This document shows positions 43,424-55,747 of a DNA stretch of 64,000 nt, in pieces. Location: the NCBI GenBank assembly GCA_017165825.1, contig CM029368.1, forward strand, positions 30,112,638-30,176,637, written 5' to 3'. Each line of letters begins with the position of its first letter. Position 1 is the stretch's first letter. This DNA is from Hepsetus odoe. Taxonomy: Eukaryota; Chordata; Actinopteri; Characiformes; Hepsetidae. The notes under the pieces were generated by a model. That model worked only from the letters and a program-made list of their open reading frames with translations, searched no databases and had not been told where the DNA came from. The position numbers and the translations under genes were made by a program.

Positions 43424-43933
43424 GTGAGTATTTACTGCAAGTGCGAGCTAAAATGAGTGTATTTGCCTGAATTCTACACTCCGGGATGCAACAGGGACGT
43501 TTATGTAGGTTTTTGACTACGTGAGGAGAATTAAGGAGGCTAAAGTACTGAATATTTTCCGGTCCACCTTAAATTCTCCTCAGAATATTATCCGGTCCAC
43601 CTTAAATGGTGCAGTAGTAAGTAGCAGATGGACGAGACCACCTTAAATGGACTGTATTGTATGCCATTTTTGACACATAACGTTATATATAATTGTTTAC
43701 TTAATTGTAAGTAAGCTAACTCATTTCTGGACTACATATGGCTGAAGTTTATGAGGCTACAGCAGACTATGACCCGAGTTTTTTCATTACCTTCTTCAGC
43801 TAACCTGAGTTATCTTTTAACCCAGCTGCACTCCCTTATCAGTGCTGATAAAGAAGGAGATGTCAGCAGTCACACTGATGCCAAGGTGGATTCTGCAGTC
43901 TGTCTCTAAGCCACAGTGTTTGTGCTTCTGCAG

Positions 43934-44051
43934 GAGAACCTGGGAGCAGGCCTAGATCCTCACCTGTCCACACCTGGAACATCAGCCAACCATGTCTTAC
44001 CTTCCGTCTCTCTTCAAGTATGTGGATGAGCACCAGGAGCAATATGTCCAG
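43934..44051 (+). CDS. cndp2: cndp2 exon 2, start codon (residues 1-20)
   Basis: Acceptor CTTCTGCAG; 58 bases of 5' UTR, then ATG at 43992 and MSYLPSLFKYVDEHQEQYVQ. Donor GTAGGT. Phase 0 at the end. Confidence 0.92.
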
Positions 44052-47000
44052 GTAGGTGCTCGTTCGTTCTTGTATTCAAGACTTATTTTGGACCGCTGTG
44101 GTTTATTGGAGCTGATAATAGAAGTGTGCTGTTAACTTTGAGTCTCTTCATGTCTCCAGCGCCTGGCGGAGTGGGTGGCGGTCCAGAGCGTCTCCGCCTG
44201 GCCGGAGAAACGAGGAGAGATCAAGAAGATGATGGAGATGGCGGCCAAAGACGTCGAGAGGCTTGGGGGCACTGTGGAGTTGGTGGACATTGGACAAGAG
44301 AAGGTCCGTCTAAGCTGGAAACTGTATTTGGGGATTAGTGATTTTGATGTTGGTGATCATGTTGAGGCAGATTGGAGTCTTTTTGTAGTTGCGTCCATAT
44401 AGGATTCATTGCATTGACAGAATATTTGATAATAATGTACTATAATCCAATCTAATTTGCCGTGTTTGTTTATGGATGGCAGGTTCTTCACTGATTGACT
44501 GATGCAAGCTGTGTGTGGATCTGTCTTCTTTTGAGTTCCATCTCAAGTCTCACTTGTTTTTCTCCTTCCCAGTTGCCAGGGGGTGAGGAGATTCCCCTTC
44601 CACCTATATTGCTGGGTAGGTTGGGCTCAGATCCAGGCAAGAATACCGTGTGCATCTACGGTCATCTGGACGTCCAGCCAGCGCACATCGAGGACGGTTG
44701 GGACACAGAACCTTTTAAACTGGTGGAGAAGGATGGTAGGATGAATTGTCAGTCTGGAATGATTAACCCAATGTATTAAACAAATGCCACAATTAGCGTG
44801 AACATCTCTGAAGGTCATCAGTATAAAAGCTTATCTGCTCACACTTTAATTACTGGGCTAGAGTTTAAGCTTACAGTCCGTGTTTGGTAACTTTGATCAA
44901 ATATCCTACATGTGGGTCTCGTTATATGATCAACATACTACTTTGATGCTATAACCTTAACTTTATTACTTTTACAAAACCAGCATGACTGTGCATGGGA
45001 ACAAGAGCTGACTTGCACTATACTTGTGCTTTTCCTTGTTTTATGCTGTAATTTATATCATAATTCTGAGCTTTAGATAAAAGGTAACACACTTTTCATT
45101 AAGTCTTGACTTCCTGAATGTGCAGTTAGGCAAGATAGGATGAATCTGCATTAGCCATGATGATTAGTCACACAGGCTTGTGGGTATGTGATGCAGAAAT
45201 GCACCACTCAGCTCAAGTATTTTGAATGTCCAAGCTATTTGAAGTGTTCCTGACAAAGCACTTTAATTTGTGGCCTACAGCAAAGAGAGTACCTTTCGTT
45301 CTTTCTTTTGTGAAAGTGTGGATTTAGTGAACTTGTGACTTGTCTGCTGACAACTGCACTTGTGGCATCCACTTCCCCTGAGAATGAAACAAAACTGGCT
45401 GGAACGCGTGCTGAAAAACAACCTGTCTTATGACAGTCCTCCTCTCAGAGATTGTGTAATAAGTGTTAAATATGATAACAATGATGGATACATTTCTTCA
45501 AAACCTGTAAATCATAAGCTTAAATTAATGGTAATATGAAAAAGCCACTAAATTTTGCTAATGTATGAGCTGGGATTTTGCCAACACTGATAAATAGCCT
45601 GGCCTGTGATAAAAGCAGACTGGTGTATATCAGTGTTTTTTAAAAAATTACAGGAAGCTTTTTTTACACAAGCTTCCTGTAATTTGCCGAGGTCATCACT
45701 AAAACTCTGTGTCTATTGCAGGAAAACTTTTTGGACGTGGAGCTACAGATGACAAGGGCCCTGTGCTTGCCTGGTTCAACATTATTGAGGCCTTTCAGAA
45801 GATCGGACAGGTACTTAATGTGTAGGATTGTGTATTTTTTGATAGATGCTCCAGTAGTGCAGATGGCTTATTTGTGTAGTGATTTTAAAAATGCATAACA
45901 TTTCTATATAAATGTCTGCCAACAGGCTGTCCCTTGCTTTAGCGCTGTAACTGAACTATACGTAGTGTTGCCAGATGATTAAACTACATAAAAAGCTATG
46001 CAAGGCTTATGTTTTATCTGAAGTAGAGCAGGGACTGTTGGCCAGCCTTTAGCATTTAATAGTCATTCATGAAACCTCTCCTTCCTTCCAGAATCTTATA
46101 CCCTGTAATGAACCACTAACCCTCGACTGGACTGTTGCTTGTCGTTATCTATTCAGCACAAATGTTAAAGATCACTTGTTATCCCGCTACTGTATAACAG
46201 TGTGCTCCAAAGGTTTTCTTGTGGACTTTGTTCTAGTTGATTGGCTTTTTATTAAAAGAAGTATTTTCTGCAGATTCATAGGATGTTTTTTGCCTTCACA
46301 GTGCAAAAACAAGACCTAAAAGTTACCTAAGTTGGAACCACTGCTCTGTGGTCTCTGGCAAATGTGTGTGTGAACATCAAGTTTTATAATATGCCCAACT
46401 CAACACCAAGAAAATCAGCATTACTGCTTTGAGAGGTATAAAGGGTCTCTCCTCTTTTCCTTTTTTGCAGGAGCTGCCTATCAATATTAAGTTCTGCTTG
46501 GAGGGTATGGAGGAATCAGGATCTGAGGGCTTGGATGAACTGGTGTTCTCACGCAAAGATTCCTTCTTTAAAGATGTAGATTATGTCTGCATCTCGGACA
46601 ACTACTGGCTGGGCAAGAACAAGCCCTGCATTACTTATGGCCTGCGAGGAATCTGCTACTTCTTTATTGAAGTAAGGCTGAGCTAACAATTCACCATCGT
46701 ACTGTTCTTATTCTTCTTTTTGCTGAAAGCAAGAGGAACCATATGTTTATTTAACTTATGTTTAATGTCAACCTCAACCCAGCACCTAAACCTCACCCTA
46801 ACTCTGGTTCTGAACATTACCCTTACATTAAACTTTAACTTTTGAGTGGTAAATAATTAGAAAATTTGAAAATGCATTATGTACTTTAAATGGCAAGCCT
46901 GTATTTGATTTACATTTTTTTGACTTATCAAGTTCTCCACGTGTAACAGTCCATGTCATGGAAAAGTGCCACGCTCACTTTAGCACAAGTACATGTTCAA

Positions 47001-48021
47001 CAGCACCTGAACCCACCCCACCCCCTGCCTCCCACCAATCAACAATACATTCACATTTTTTTTTTCCTCCCCCCCCCTGAATGGCCATAGTTGGAATGCT
47101 GTGATATGGATCTGCATTCTGGTGTGTTTGGAGGCTCCGTTCATGAAGCCATGACTGACCTAATTGCTCTTATGGGTGAGTGAACAGTCACATACCTCCA
47201 CTTGCATAATAAAAAAAATATATATATATATATCACATTGCAGTCCATTTGCTAGATATTGAGATGTTGGTACATCTGCGGCACCTAATTCTGGTCCTGG
47301 AGGAATGCTGTCAGCACAGTTTTATTGTGGGGCAGCGGTGGCCTAGTGGTTGCAGAGTTGGTCCCAGGATCAGAAAATCATGGGTTAAAATCCTAGAACA
47401 GTTGGTTGCCCTGAAGTAAGGGCAAGGTACAGTCCCCATCACTGCTCCCCAGGTGCAGTCACCAGACTGCCTAGGACCAGCACCCAGGCAATATCAAAAA
47501 AAAGTTGTTACTCCTGTTAGTTAGGAATGCTTTATTTGAAAGACTTGAGTCAGAAACACTTTGCACTGTTGACTGTCAGAACTAACCCAGCAGGTGTAGA
47601 CTTCAACACTTTGAGATTCCAGTTTTCGATTCAGCCTTAACAGTCACCTTGGAGTGTCACTGTACATATTTGAGATGATTACTTGTGTTGGTTTCAAATC
47701 AATCTCTTCTTGTAAATGCTGCACTGCGTATAGTTCTTGTTTGAGGTCTTAATCACTTCCTCAACTGAAAGTCTGCCTGATCTTTATGCTTCAAAATGAA
47801 ATGCAGTGCTGTTTTTCATGGTCAGGTTTTTTTTTTTATGATTTTCTGTCTTTTAAAAACCATTTTAAAAGTCTTTAGCAGATCAAGTGACATGTTGACT
47901 ACAAATTCTGTGGCTTAAAAAAAGCACAGCCTTTGAATGCTACATATAGACATATCCCAGTCTAATTATGTAATAATTCAAATAATTTAAGCCAGGTTTA
48001 AATAGTGCTGGATTGTTGCAA

Positions 48022-48062
<41 letters not shown>

Positions 48063-51000
48063 ATCCCAATAACAAAAGATTAAAGGGAAAAAACAAGTGA
48101 GGTGGTGGACAAAAATGCTTAATGTTTTGTATTTCACTACAGTCCTGCTCTGCAATGCATGTTAAGTAAATGTTTGGGTTTCAGCCTCTCTGGTGGATAA
48201 AAAGGGAAAGATCCTTGTGCCAGGGATCTACGATGATGTGGCTCCACTCACTGATGAAGAGAAGCAGCTCTATGAGAAAATTGAATTTGACCTGGAAGAA
48301 TATGCGAAAGATATGGGTGCTGACCGCCTGTTGCATGACACTAAGGTATTTACATTTATGGCATTTAGCAGACGCTCTTATCCAGAGCGACTTCCATATC
48401 CTAACCACAGGGACAGTCCCCCTGGAGCAACTCAGGGTTAAGGGTCTTGCTCAGGGACCCAGTGGTGGTAGTGCTAGAGGTCGGATTCGAACCTGGGACC
48501 TCTGGAGCCACAGGTCCATAGGCAAGTACCCACCACTAGACAATTTGGATTGCTTTAGAGTAAATAACTGCTATACTGCTGCTATAGTGAAGCTTCCCTT
48601 TTGATTAATTTTTTTATGTAAGGCAATGATGACACTTTTTAATGAAAAGTATTTGAACTACATTGCCTTGTCAAATTTCTTAGAAGTACTATCATCAAGA
48701 AATTATATGAGAAATTATTTTATTGAACCATTTTTAAATCATTTATTTTCCCCATGTAGGAGCTAGTATTAATGCATCGTTGGAGATTCCCTTCTCTGTC
48801 ACTGCATGGCATTGAGGGAGCTTTCTCTGGTGGTGGTGCAAAGACCGTCATCCCACGAAAAGTCACCGGCAAGTTTTCCATCCGTCTGGTGCCAGACATG
48901 GACCCCAAAGTGGTAGAAAAACAAGTGGGTAGTCTGTCTCGTATGTAGTTCAATGCATAGTGAGTGAGTGCTTTTTTTTTTGTATGCTTGTATACAATTC
49001 TGTATGTATGAAATACAGGAGAGCTCCAGTGCTAACTTTTAGGCTTCAGCTGTGTCTTGGCTGATCGACTACATCTGGGGTAAAGTGAGCTTTGTACAAA
49101 TTAGATTTTGTAATCGCCATTTCTTCAGTATTTCTGAAATGTGAAGACCTGTTTCCATGAAACAAACAAGTCTTAGGAGTGGTTGCCATGTTGTGTCATG
49201 ATGAACGTGGTAAGATTAGATGTTTTGTTACCATGTTTTTTTGCATGAAAACATTTTGGTGATTTCCCTACTCAAACACACTCACTACACCCGCCACTAA
49301 GGGTGAGCCACGTGTGTTTAAGGAGGAAAATCACAAAATTGAGCTGGACTCCGGCTCTCCAGGACTGAGTTCGACACCCCTGGTCTTGATGAACTGGCAA
49401 TAATTGCTGGCAGCACTTGAATAAATAGAACAAAATGCAGTTTATGTTTAAAACATGAGGAGATGTGTGAGATGTCTTTGAAATATGGAAAGAGTTTTCT
49501 TTTACAAAATGCAAATAATAGCAACAGCAATGTTAAGTCCTGGGTGTTTTGGAAACTCTTTCTAAGAGAAAACAATGTTTGTGTCCTTCAGGTTACCTCC
49601 TACCTAGAGAAGAAATTTGCTGAGATGGAGAGTCCTAACAAGCTGAATGCCTATATGGGTCATGGAGCCAAAGCCTGGGTGTCTGATTTCAACCATCCTC
49701 ACTACATGGCAGGAAGGAAGGCCATGAAGACTGGTAAGTTGTATAGTGTTATTAGAGGTGCATCATATTATGAGAAAAGAGCACAAACTGCTGACCCTGG
49801 GATGGTAAAAATAATTACTACAAAATGCATAGTGTGTACAATATGGTTAATTTACAATCAAGGGTGAACAGATAACCTGGAGCATTGAGGGACATTTCAA
49901 AGGTTACCAAAGCTATAATGAAAATGTTTTACAATGAAATACAAAAGCTTTGCCTTTCTCCTAGATGCAGGCATGTAAAATGCAAGTATGCGGTCTTCAC
50001 ATTTCTGCTGCAGTGGAACCAGATCCCTGTACAAAAATTCACTCCTGCTACATATTTTCACAAGTTACAGTGACCATAAAGATCTACCATTTGTGACCTT
50101 GCTACCTTCTGGTATAAAGCATGGTAGTAAAGATGGGGTTCACAAACCAAGAGAAATGGGTTAGCTACTCTGTGTGCTCGAGCAGAATTAAGTAGTTCAT
50201 AGTTCATAAAAAAGATCAATTCAGACTAGGCAAGATAATGCACACAGATTTCATGGCAGCCTAGTAGGAAAATGAAAGTGAAAGTGACCATTCTTGTCAT
50301 TGTGAAACGCAGTACACAGTGATGCACAGCAAAATTAGACCTCTGCATTTAACCCACGCACACCGTGCAGCAGAGGACAGCTATTTAAAGCGCCTGAGGA
50401 GCAGTGATGGGGAGGGTATCTTGCTCAAGGGTACCTCAGGGCAACCTACTGGTCTGGGAATCGAACCCATGATCCTGGGGCCAACTCCTTAACCACTAGG
50501 CCACTGCTGCCCTATCTACTCATCAGAGTTTATCAGTTAAGTCAATAAAGTTGGATCATAATGCACAAAACAAAGCCCTAAAATCTAAATTCCGTGTGCC
50601 ACATCCTAGGGAAGATGTATACAACTAAAATAATATATCTCCCCTAAAGTATCAGAGGGCCAAGGTCCATATATAAACTATAAACAGTAACTTAGTGCTC
50701 ATCCAAAGGTATTGAGCACTAAGGGACTGAATCAGCAGCAGAAGTGAATAAATATTGTAATATTTATCTAAAGAATTTTTCTCTCTCTGTAGTGTTTGGA
50801 GTAGAGCCTGACTTGACCCGTGAAGGAGGCAGCATCCCGGTGACCCTGACCTTCCAGGAAGCCACAGGGCGAAACGTCATGCTGCTTCCTGTCGGCTCTT
50901 CAGACGATGGAGCCCATTCCCAGAATGAGAAAATCAACAGGTAACCTTAACTCACAGTAATCAGATAAGGTGTGTATCTGTAGTTGATGTTTCTTGCTCT

Positions 51001-52039
51001 CACTACGGGAGTCATTTATAGTTCTGAGATTGAATATTTAATCTTTTTTTTTTTTTTAATATGTATATAAAAATTTTGGAATGCAAGAATTGATTATCAG
51101 GTGAAAAAAAAAAAATTACTATATTTATAATAATTATTGATAGTGTCTGCTAAGTGTGGACAACATGATCCTAATGTATCATGTATCCATAAATGACTTC
51201 AAAGTATGCTACTGTAAATTGTCTGAGCAATTCTGGAAATCATTCGTAGAAAATATTACTTCTGCATTAATTTTGATGAATTATTATTATTCATTATAAT
51301 GAATTATATGCAGAATAATAGAAAAAATGGAAAATAAAAACCCTAAACCAAACCTACACACTTTAAATGTTCCATTACTTTGTGATGCTGTTCCAGCTAG
51401 GTTTAACCTCAGTTCTACTTATAATACATATCAAATATTACCATTGGCTCAGGATTCCTCCATCAAGACGTTACTGATCTTGGTCAATCCACTTGGTGTT
51501 ATTCAGCTTATCAAACTTCAGAAAAATGAAAAATCAAGGCTTTTATTGATTTCTATTGCCTTTCCCTTTTGTTCTGTATAATTAGATGTTCTGTCTACTG
51601 TTGTGAATATATCACAGTGCAAGAATTTTTATGAGAATGTAGTTTGCAACAGAACAGTTGCAACATCTCTATCTACATCTCAATATTTTTAGTTTTTTTA
51701 TTAAGATGGAATAGACACAAAATTACATCATGTTAAACTGATACCAAAAAAACATTTATTTTTATAGTTATGTTCAACATATTATGCTGGTTTTAATGAA
51801 ACATGCAGTTACTTGGTATTTACTTAGAAAAGCATGTTGTGAGATTTTTGATTGAGGTATCAAGTATAAACATTATTATATCGCCTTGATCAGCCATGAA
51901 ACCAGTGAAATAGCTTTTCCCTAGCTATTCTAACATTTCATCTTTGAACTGTTATTTCTTTTTTCTTAACAGGTCTAACTTCATCCAGGGCACCAAAATG
52001 CTGGGCGCTTACTTTCATGAAGTATCTCAGCTCAGTTAA
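43992..52039 (+). CDS. cndp2: Cytosolic non-specific dipeptidase (carnosine dipeptidase 2), 11 coding exons
   Basis: The spliced product has 474 residues; human CNDP2 has 475. It is an M20 metallopeptidase that uses two divalent metal ions (Mn in CNDP2) to cleave dipeptides such as Cys-Gly in the cytosol. Metal and catalytic residues fall at the human positions: H99 and D101 (GHLDVQPA), D132 (GATDDKG), E166/E167 (GMEESGSEG), D195 (ISDN), H228 (DLHSGVFGG), S417 and H445 (DDGAHSQNEK). There is no signal peptide, unlike CNDP1. The ATG has A at -3. All eleven coding exons have GT-AG borders and matching phases; no damage is seen. It is divergent from trpn1, whose start lies 2.2 kb upstream. Introns hold two complete SINEs, a SINE fragment and simple repeats. 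Confidence 0.96.
44160..44303 (+). CDS. cndp2: cndp2 exon 3 (residues 21-68)
   Basis: 144 bases, phase 0-0. Begins RLAEWVAVQSVSAWPE. Acceptor TGTCTCCAG, donor GTCCGT. Confidence 0.93.
44573..44735 (+). CDS. cndp2: cndp2 exon 4 (residues 69-123), metal ligands H99 and D101
   Basis: 163 bases, phase 0-1. Contains NTVCIYGHLDVQPAH. Acceptor CTTCCCAG, donor GTAGGA. Confidence 0.94.
45722..45810 (+). CDS. cndp2: cndp2 exon 5 (residues 123-152), metal ligand D132
   Basis: 89 bases, phase 1-0. Encodes KLFGRGATDDKGPVLAW. Acceptor TATTGCAG, donor GTACTT. Confidence 0.93.
46471..46671 (+). CDS. cndp2: cndp2 exon 6 (residues 153-219), E166/E167 and D195
   Basis: 201 bases, phase 0-0. Contains CLEGMEESGSEGLDEL and VCISDNYW. 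Acceptor TTTTGCAG, donor GTAAGG. Confidence 0.95.
47091..47175 (+). CDS. cndp2: cndp2 exon 7 (residues 220-248), H228
   Basis: 85 bases, phase 0-1. Encodes DLHSGVFGGSVHEAMTDL. Acceptor GGCCATAG preceded by a C-rich tract, donor GTGAGT. Confidence 0.93.
47330..47460 (+). mobile_element. Partial tRNA-derived SINE in cndp2 intron 7
   Basis: Head GGGGCAGCGGTGGCCTAGTG, core TTGCCCTGAAGTAAGGGCAA and CATCACTGCTCCCCAGGTGC; the tail is missing. Confidence 0.72.
48028..48059 (+). repeat. Poly-A run of 32 bases
   Basis: An uninterrupted A run in cndp2 intron 7, about 125 bases before exon 8. The frame through it on the minus strand is only polyphenylalanine. Confidence 0.95.
48185..48345 (+). CDS. cndp2: cndp2 exon 8 (residues 248-301)
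   Basis: 161 bases, phase 1-0. Contains KILVPGIYDDVAPLTDEE. Acceptor GGTTTCAG. The donor GTATTT is weak and merges directly into a SINE starting at about 48349. Confidence 0.92.
48349..48542 (-). mobile_element. V-SINE-like element touching the cndp2 exon 8 donor
   Basis: Plus-strand text TTTACATTTATGGCATTTAG, ACGCTCTTATCCAGAGCGAC and GGTTAAGGGTCTTGCTCAGG. The B box GGTTCGAATCC is on the minus strand, so the element is antisense with its 3' end three bases inside the intron. It looks young, with few differences from the common fish consensus as I know it. Confidence 0.8.
48760..48924 (+). CDS. cndp2: cndp2 exon 9 (residues 302-356)
   Basis: 165 bases, phase 0-0. Contains SLHGIEGAFSGGGAKTVIP and GKFSIRLVPDMDP. 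Donor GTGGGT. Confidence 0.94.
49592..49733 (+). CDS. cndp2: cndp2 exon 10 (residues 357-404)
   Basis: 142 bases, phase 0-1. Contains YMGHGAKAWVSDFNHPHY. Acceptor TCCTTCAG, donor GTAAGT. Confidence 0.94.
50270..50515 (-). mobile_element. tRNA-derived SINE in cndp2 intron 10
   Basis: Reverse copy with AAAGTGACCATTCTTGTCAT tail, CTTGCTCAAGGGTACCTCAG core, GGGAATCGAACCCATGATCC and head ACCACTAGGCCACTGCTGCC. Nearly full length. Confidence 0.82.
50793..50940 (+). CDS. cndp2: cndp2 exon 11 (residues 404-453), S417 and H445
   Basis: 148 bases, phase 1-2. Contains TREGGSIPVTLTFQEATG and SSDDGAHSQNEKIN. Acceptor TCTGTAG, donor GTAACC. Confidence 0.95.
51973..52039 (+). CDS. cndp2: cndp2 exon 12, C-terminus and stop
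   Basis: 67 coding bases, phase 2. Encodes SNFIQGTKMLGAYFHEVS and ends with TAA at 52037-52039. Acceptor TCTTAACAG. The 3' UTR follows. Confidence 0.93.
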
Positions 52040-52633
52040 CTGGACTGGGCTGTTCTGGTGTAGTATTGCCAGTGAAAATATCCAAATCGAGACACTTGTT
52101 AAAAAAAAAAAACAAAACCAAAAAAAAAACAAAACAAAAAACACCTTTAATGCCACATACCTCATTTGCAACCATGGTCCTCCAATGTTGCATAGAAATC
52201 AGCCACTCAGGCAAATCAGCCACTTACAAAAACAAGTTTCTCAAAGTATTTCATCCATTATATGTGCATGCTGATACCTCTACACATTTATGAGCCTCTG
52301 AGAATTGTATTTGGGGAAGGAATCTCTGTCCAAACATGCGGTTTTGTGGGCTTCAGATGGCATTGTTTTTTTTCTTGGCTTTGGGTATAACTGGCTTTAA
52401 ATGATCACTTCTTCTAATGTCGTCTAATGACAGTCTAGTTTCCTTCAACTGTAACACACCTGACAAATGAGACTGACTCACAAAGAATTTGGGGCTGCAT
52501 TACTTGAAACTTGATACTTTCCTTCTGTGTGTAATCCTGTTCTCCTGTCAGTAAGAAGTGAAAATAATACCAGAGTAAAACTCAAAATCCAGAACACTGG
52601 ATGCAACTGTAGCCTTCGTTGTATTTTCCCTAA

Positions 52634-52639
52634 AATAAA
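52634..52639 (+). terminator. Candidate polyadenylation signal of cndp2
   Basis: AATAAA about 595 bases after the stop. A second AATAAA lies at 52783-52788. Either could serve; the sequence alone does not decide. Confidence 0.45.
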
Positions 52640-52799
52640 GTAAAAAGATATTGCAGTTTAGTCTCATTGTAGCCGCAGTACTGAAAAGGGAGACTTTCTA
52701 TTTGTCCTTTGCCGCATTAATAGACTGTACCGAGCTTCATCTGCACAATTTTATAAACAACAATTAAAAAAATATATATATAAATAAAAGATCCTCTGT

Positions 52800-55150
52800 C
52801 TGCATTATTTGATCAAAGTCTGGCTTCTCGATTCATCTGCTGAGTGATGGAACACAATGCAGAGGACAAAGTATTAGAAGACAATTACACCTTTTCTTTT
52901 TTTTTTTTCTTCCCCAAAACACCTGGATAATTTTGCTCTTTAATGGTGAAATGTTTTTTACTTTTTTTTTTTATTTTTATAGCGAACATAACCACCGGGT
53001 TTCTTTCTGCATTTGATCAGCACCAGCAGAGTGTATGCCATTTTAATTACAAACAGGTAGTGAACCTAAACATATCTTTTATTTTATTAAAAATTATGTT
53101 GATAGTAAAATAATAGATCAGAAATATCATTTCAACATCATTCATCTACCTCTCTGCCACAAATGGATTAAAAATGTTTTAGGTCAAAACATTCTCTCAA
53201 AACTATGATAAAATAACATCTCAGGCTTTCAGTTAAGGAGCTTTTAGGAGACTAGTATGACTTTTTAAAAAAAATTATTTATTTCTTTTTTACTTAAAAC
53301 TTAAATTCATTCAAAAGCAAAGGAGAAAATGTTAAGTGCTTGTTAATGTAATTAAACAGTTAACCAAGTCTATAATGTGAGGTTGCTCTGACCAGTTTAT
53401 GACCTATGCTGAACAGAAGGAATGCCTGCATCTATAGTTATGAAGCCTACTGATCTGGGATGGTCTTTATTTGACCTTTCAGATGTGTTCAATAGAAATT
53501 TAAGGCAAATACTGGTCCAAGATCAGCATTCTTGCTGTGACACTCTGATAAACAAGGCCTCTAGTTTTTAGACTCAAAATAATACAATGCAGCGTCGAAG
53601 GCCAAGAATAGATGTAGGTTAGCTTTAGGCTATATTGCAATATTCAGCATCACTTCTGATACCCGATTCCATATGACATCGTTTTATTGCTCAGGCATGC
53701 TGTCGACTAGAAAGGCTTCCCGTTGTGGGAATTTGTGCTCCGAAGCAGTTAGTGAAGGGAAACAAACACGTGTGTCCGAAGAGCACTTCCATTGCTTTTG
53801 ATTTAATTCACTTCACAGCCCAAACAGCTCAGCTTTTGCTTTTGATGCCATGACACGGAGGTAAATAACTAAACAAACAAATTAAATAAATAAGTGTTTT
53901 TCCTGCCCCGGTAGATCTGTGCGTGCTGATATGCCTTCTGGTGCACACAGGTGGACTGACAGCGCACCGGTGGGTCTGTCCTCCACATGCGGGAGGTCAC
54001 ATCTATCCCACACTCCCCCCTCCATCGCCTGAGGAAGGGCATAAGCGCCGGCCCCGGCGAGGTGGACGGATCCGAATGGACAAACTTGTCTGGTGGCACT
54101 AACTTTCAGTGACGGCCGCTCTCCAAATGGGAGCAGACAGCCCATCTCTGCCCTTAAGATTCGTTACGTCTCTCCGTTTTCCTCTATTCTGTTTGGAACA
54201 GTAAAGGTCCATCGGACTGTTTTTTTTTCCCCCCTCTCCCTTCCATAAATTCACCATGTTGAAGTGCACATCGCTTTTGCAAGACACCATGGCCTGTGGC
54301 GGAGGCTGTCAGCAGGAAAAGACGCACGGCGGAGGCTTTTGAATGCAGAACCGTGTTTACCAGGCTTTGCTTTGAGCTCCAAAGCCACGGTAGATTAGTC
54401 TTGATTGGTGAAAGGAATATCACAGCTCAAAGCAAATGCAGGTTTTTCTCTTTTATAGACCGAACAGAGAGGTGTATTATACAGGAGGGTGGCAAGGAGA
54501 CATTCAAATAGTGTACAATTCACTATGCTTCATGAAATTCCAGAGAAACTGGGTCTCTGGTATAAAACTGGATTTGGGCTGTAGAACTTTATTTTAGTAG
54601 CATTATGTGCAATTTTGTTGGGTGTATTTTTTTTATTTATTTATTTATTTTTTTTGCGTCTGGAAAAATGTAGTGCAGTTGTTCAACTTCACCATAAATA
54701 TAGACTCCTGAAGAATTCAGTAGTTCAAATGAACAGCTTTCCAGACCTTGTGTTCACGCTGTTTATAAAGGTCATTATCTGCACCCTTGCATGGTTTCCT
54801 CCCTTTCTAAGAAAAGTGACTTTTTAAAGGAATACTACAGTCTGCTGCATCATTAGCCTAGGATCATTTCAAACCGATAGAACATCAAAGACAGTATCTG
54901 TACCTAGTGGGGTTAAGTACAGGGCTCAGGACTTTCAGGCCATTTTCCAGTATTGGATGTAGGTTTGCAGCTGTTGCGATTTAGAAATTGAACTCTTTCA
55001 AAATTTTGATAAAGAAATGATTATTTGTTTTGCATCATTATGTAAAAGATCAGAAATCTGACAACGCAAAGCACCCCTCATTAACTGTAACTGTAGTTAC
55101 CATAGTAACTGTGGTGTATTCACACTGACAAATACACTTTCGCCTTTTCC
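52800..55150. other. Region downstream of cndp2, no gene found
   Basis: The first 900 bases are AT-rich. From about 53690 to 54500 the sequence becomes richer in G+C and CpG and non-repetitive. Two minus-strand frames near 53870-54145 overlap in different phases and show no domain. I assign no gene. Confidence 0.45.
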
Positions 55151-55154
55151 TTCA

Positions 55155-55325
55155 GGGAATTGGCCCCAGGGTCAGAAGGATGTTGGATTGAATCCCAGAC
55201 CTGTAGGTTGCCCTGAGGCACCCTTGAGCAAGGAACTGTCCCCATCACTGCACCCTGGATGCTGGACATAGCTGCTCCCTTCTGCATGTGTGTGGTTTAA
55301 ATGCTGAGAATGCATTTCTGCGACA
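55155..55325 (+). mobile_element. tRNA-derived SINE, first of a cluster of three
   Basis: Starts in GAATTGGCCCCAGGGTCAGA, with B-box-like GGATTGAATCCC, core TTGCCCTGAGGCACCCTTGA and GCTGGACATAGCTGCTCCCT. Confidence 0.7.
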
Positions 55326-55364
55326 TTTTTCTTGCATTTATTTTTAAGTTGAGCAGAGAGGAAC

Positions 55365-55475
55365 CCTATATGCAGCGCCCAGTGAGCAGTGTTGGGAGAC
55401 AATACATTGCTCAAGAATACCTGAGGGCATCCTACAGGTCAAGGACTCAAACCCACCCAAGTTACCTAACCACTA
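55365..55475 (-). mobile_element. Partial reverse SINE inside the cluster
   Basis: Reverse core ATTGCTCAAGAATACCTGAG and CTAACCACTAGG head. It is inserted between the two plus copies. Confidence 0.6.
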
Positions 55476-55477
55476 GG

Positions 55478-55655
55478 TACCCTTGAGCAAGGTACCGTCC
55501 CTATCACTGCTCCCCAGGTACTTTCATAGCTGCCCACTGCTGCGCAGTGTGTGTTTATGCATGGATTAAATGCAGAGGTCCAATTTCCTTGTGGTTCACT
55601 GTGTGCTGTGCTGTGTGTTCTCACAATGACAAGGATAGTCACTTTCACTTAATAT
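55478..55655 (+). mobile_element. 3' part of a tRNA-derived SINE, third of the cluster
   Basis: Begins at GTACCCTTGAGCAAGGTACC and continues to the tail TCACAATGACAAGGATAGTC and ACTTTCACTT. The head is missing, replaced by the reverse copy. Confidence 0.68.
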
Positions 55656-55747
55656 GCTGGTCTTAGAGTCGCTAAAGATTTTTGCATCAAATGTTTTCTT
55701 TCACCATGGTGCAGTTAATGACCTTTACAAGGGTAGATATTAAGTCT

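Noticed and set aside
44126..44338. Alternative frames over cndp2 exons, such as the 70-codon frame here
   Set aside because: They are out of phase with the dipeptidase or run into introns.
43992..52039. cndp1 (secreted carnosinase) as the identity
   Set aside because: There is no signal peptide, and residue numbering matches CNDP2 exactly at the positions checked.
53869..54145. Two overlapping minus-strand frames in the CpG-rich block
   Set aside because: They overlap in different phases, match no family I know, and their length is expected in G+C-rich DNA with few stops.
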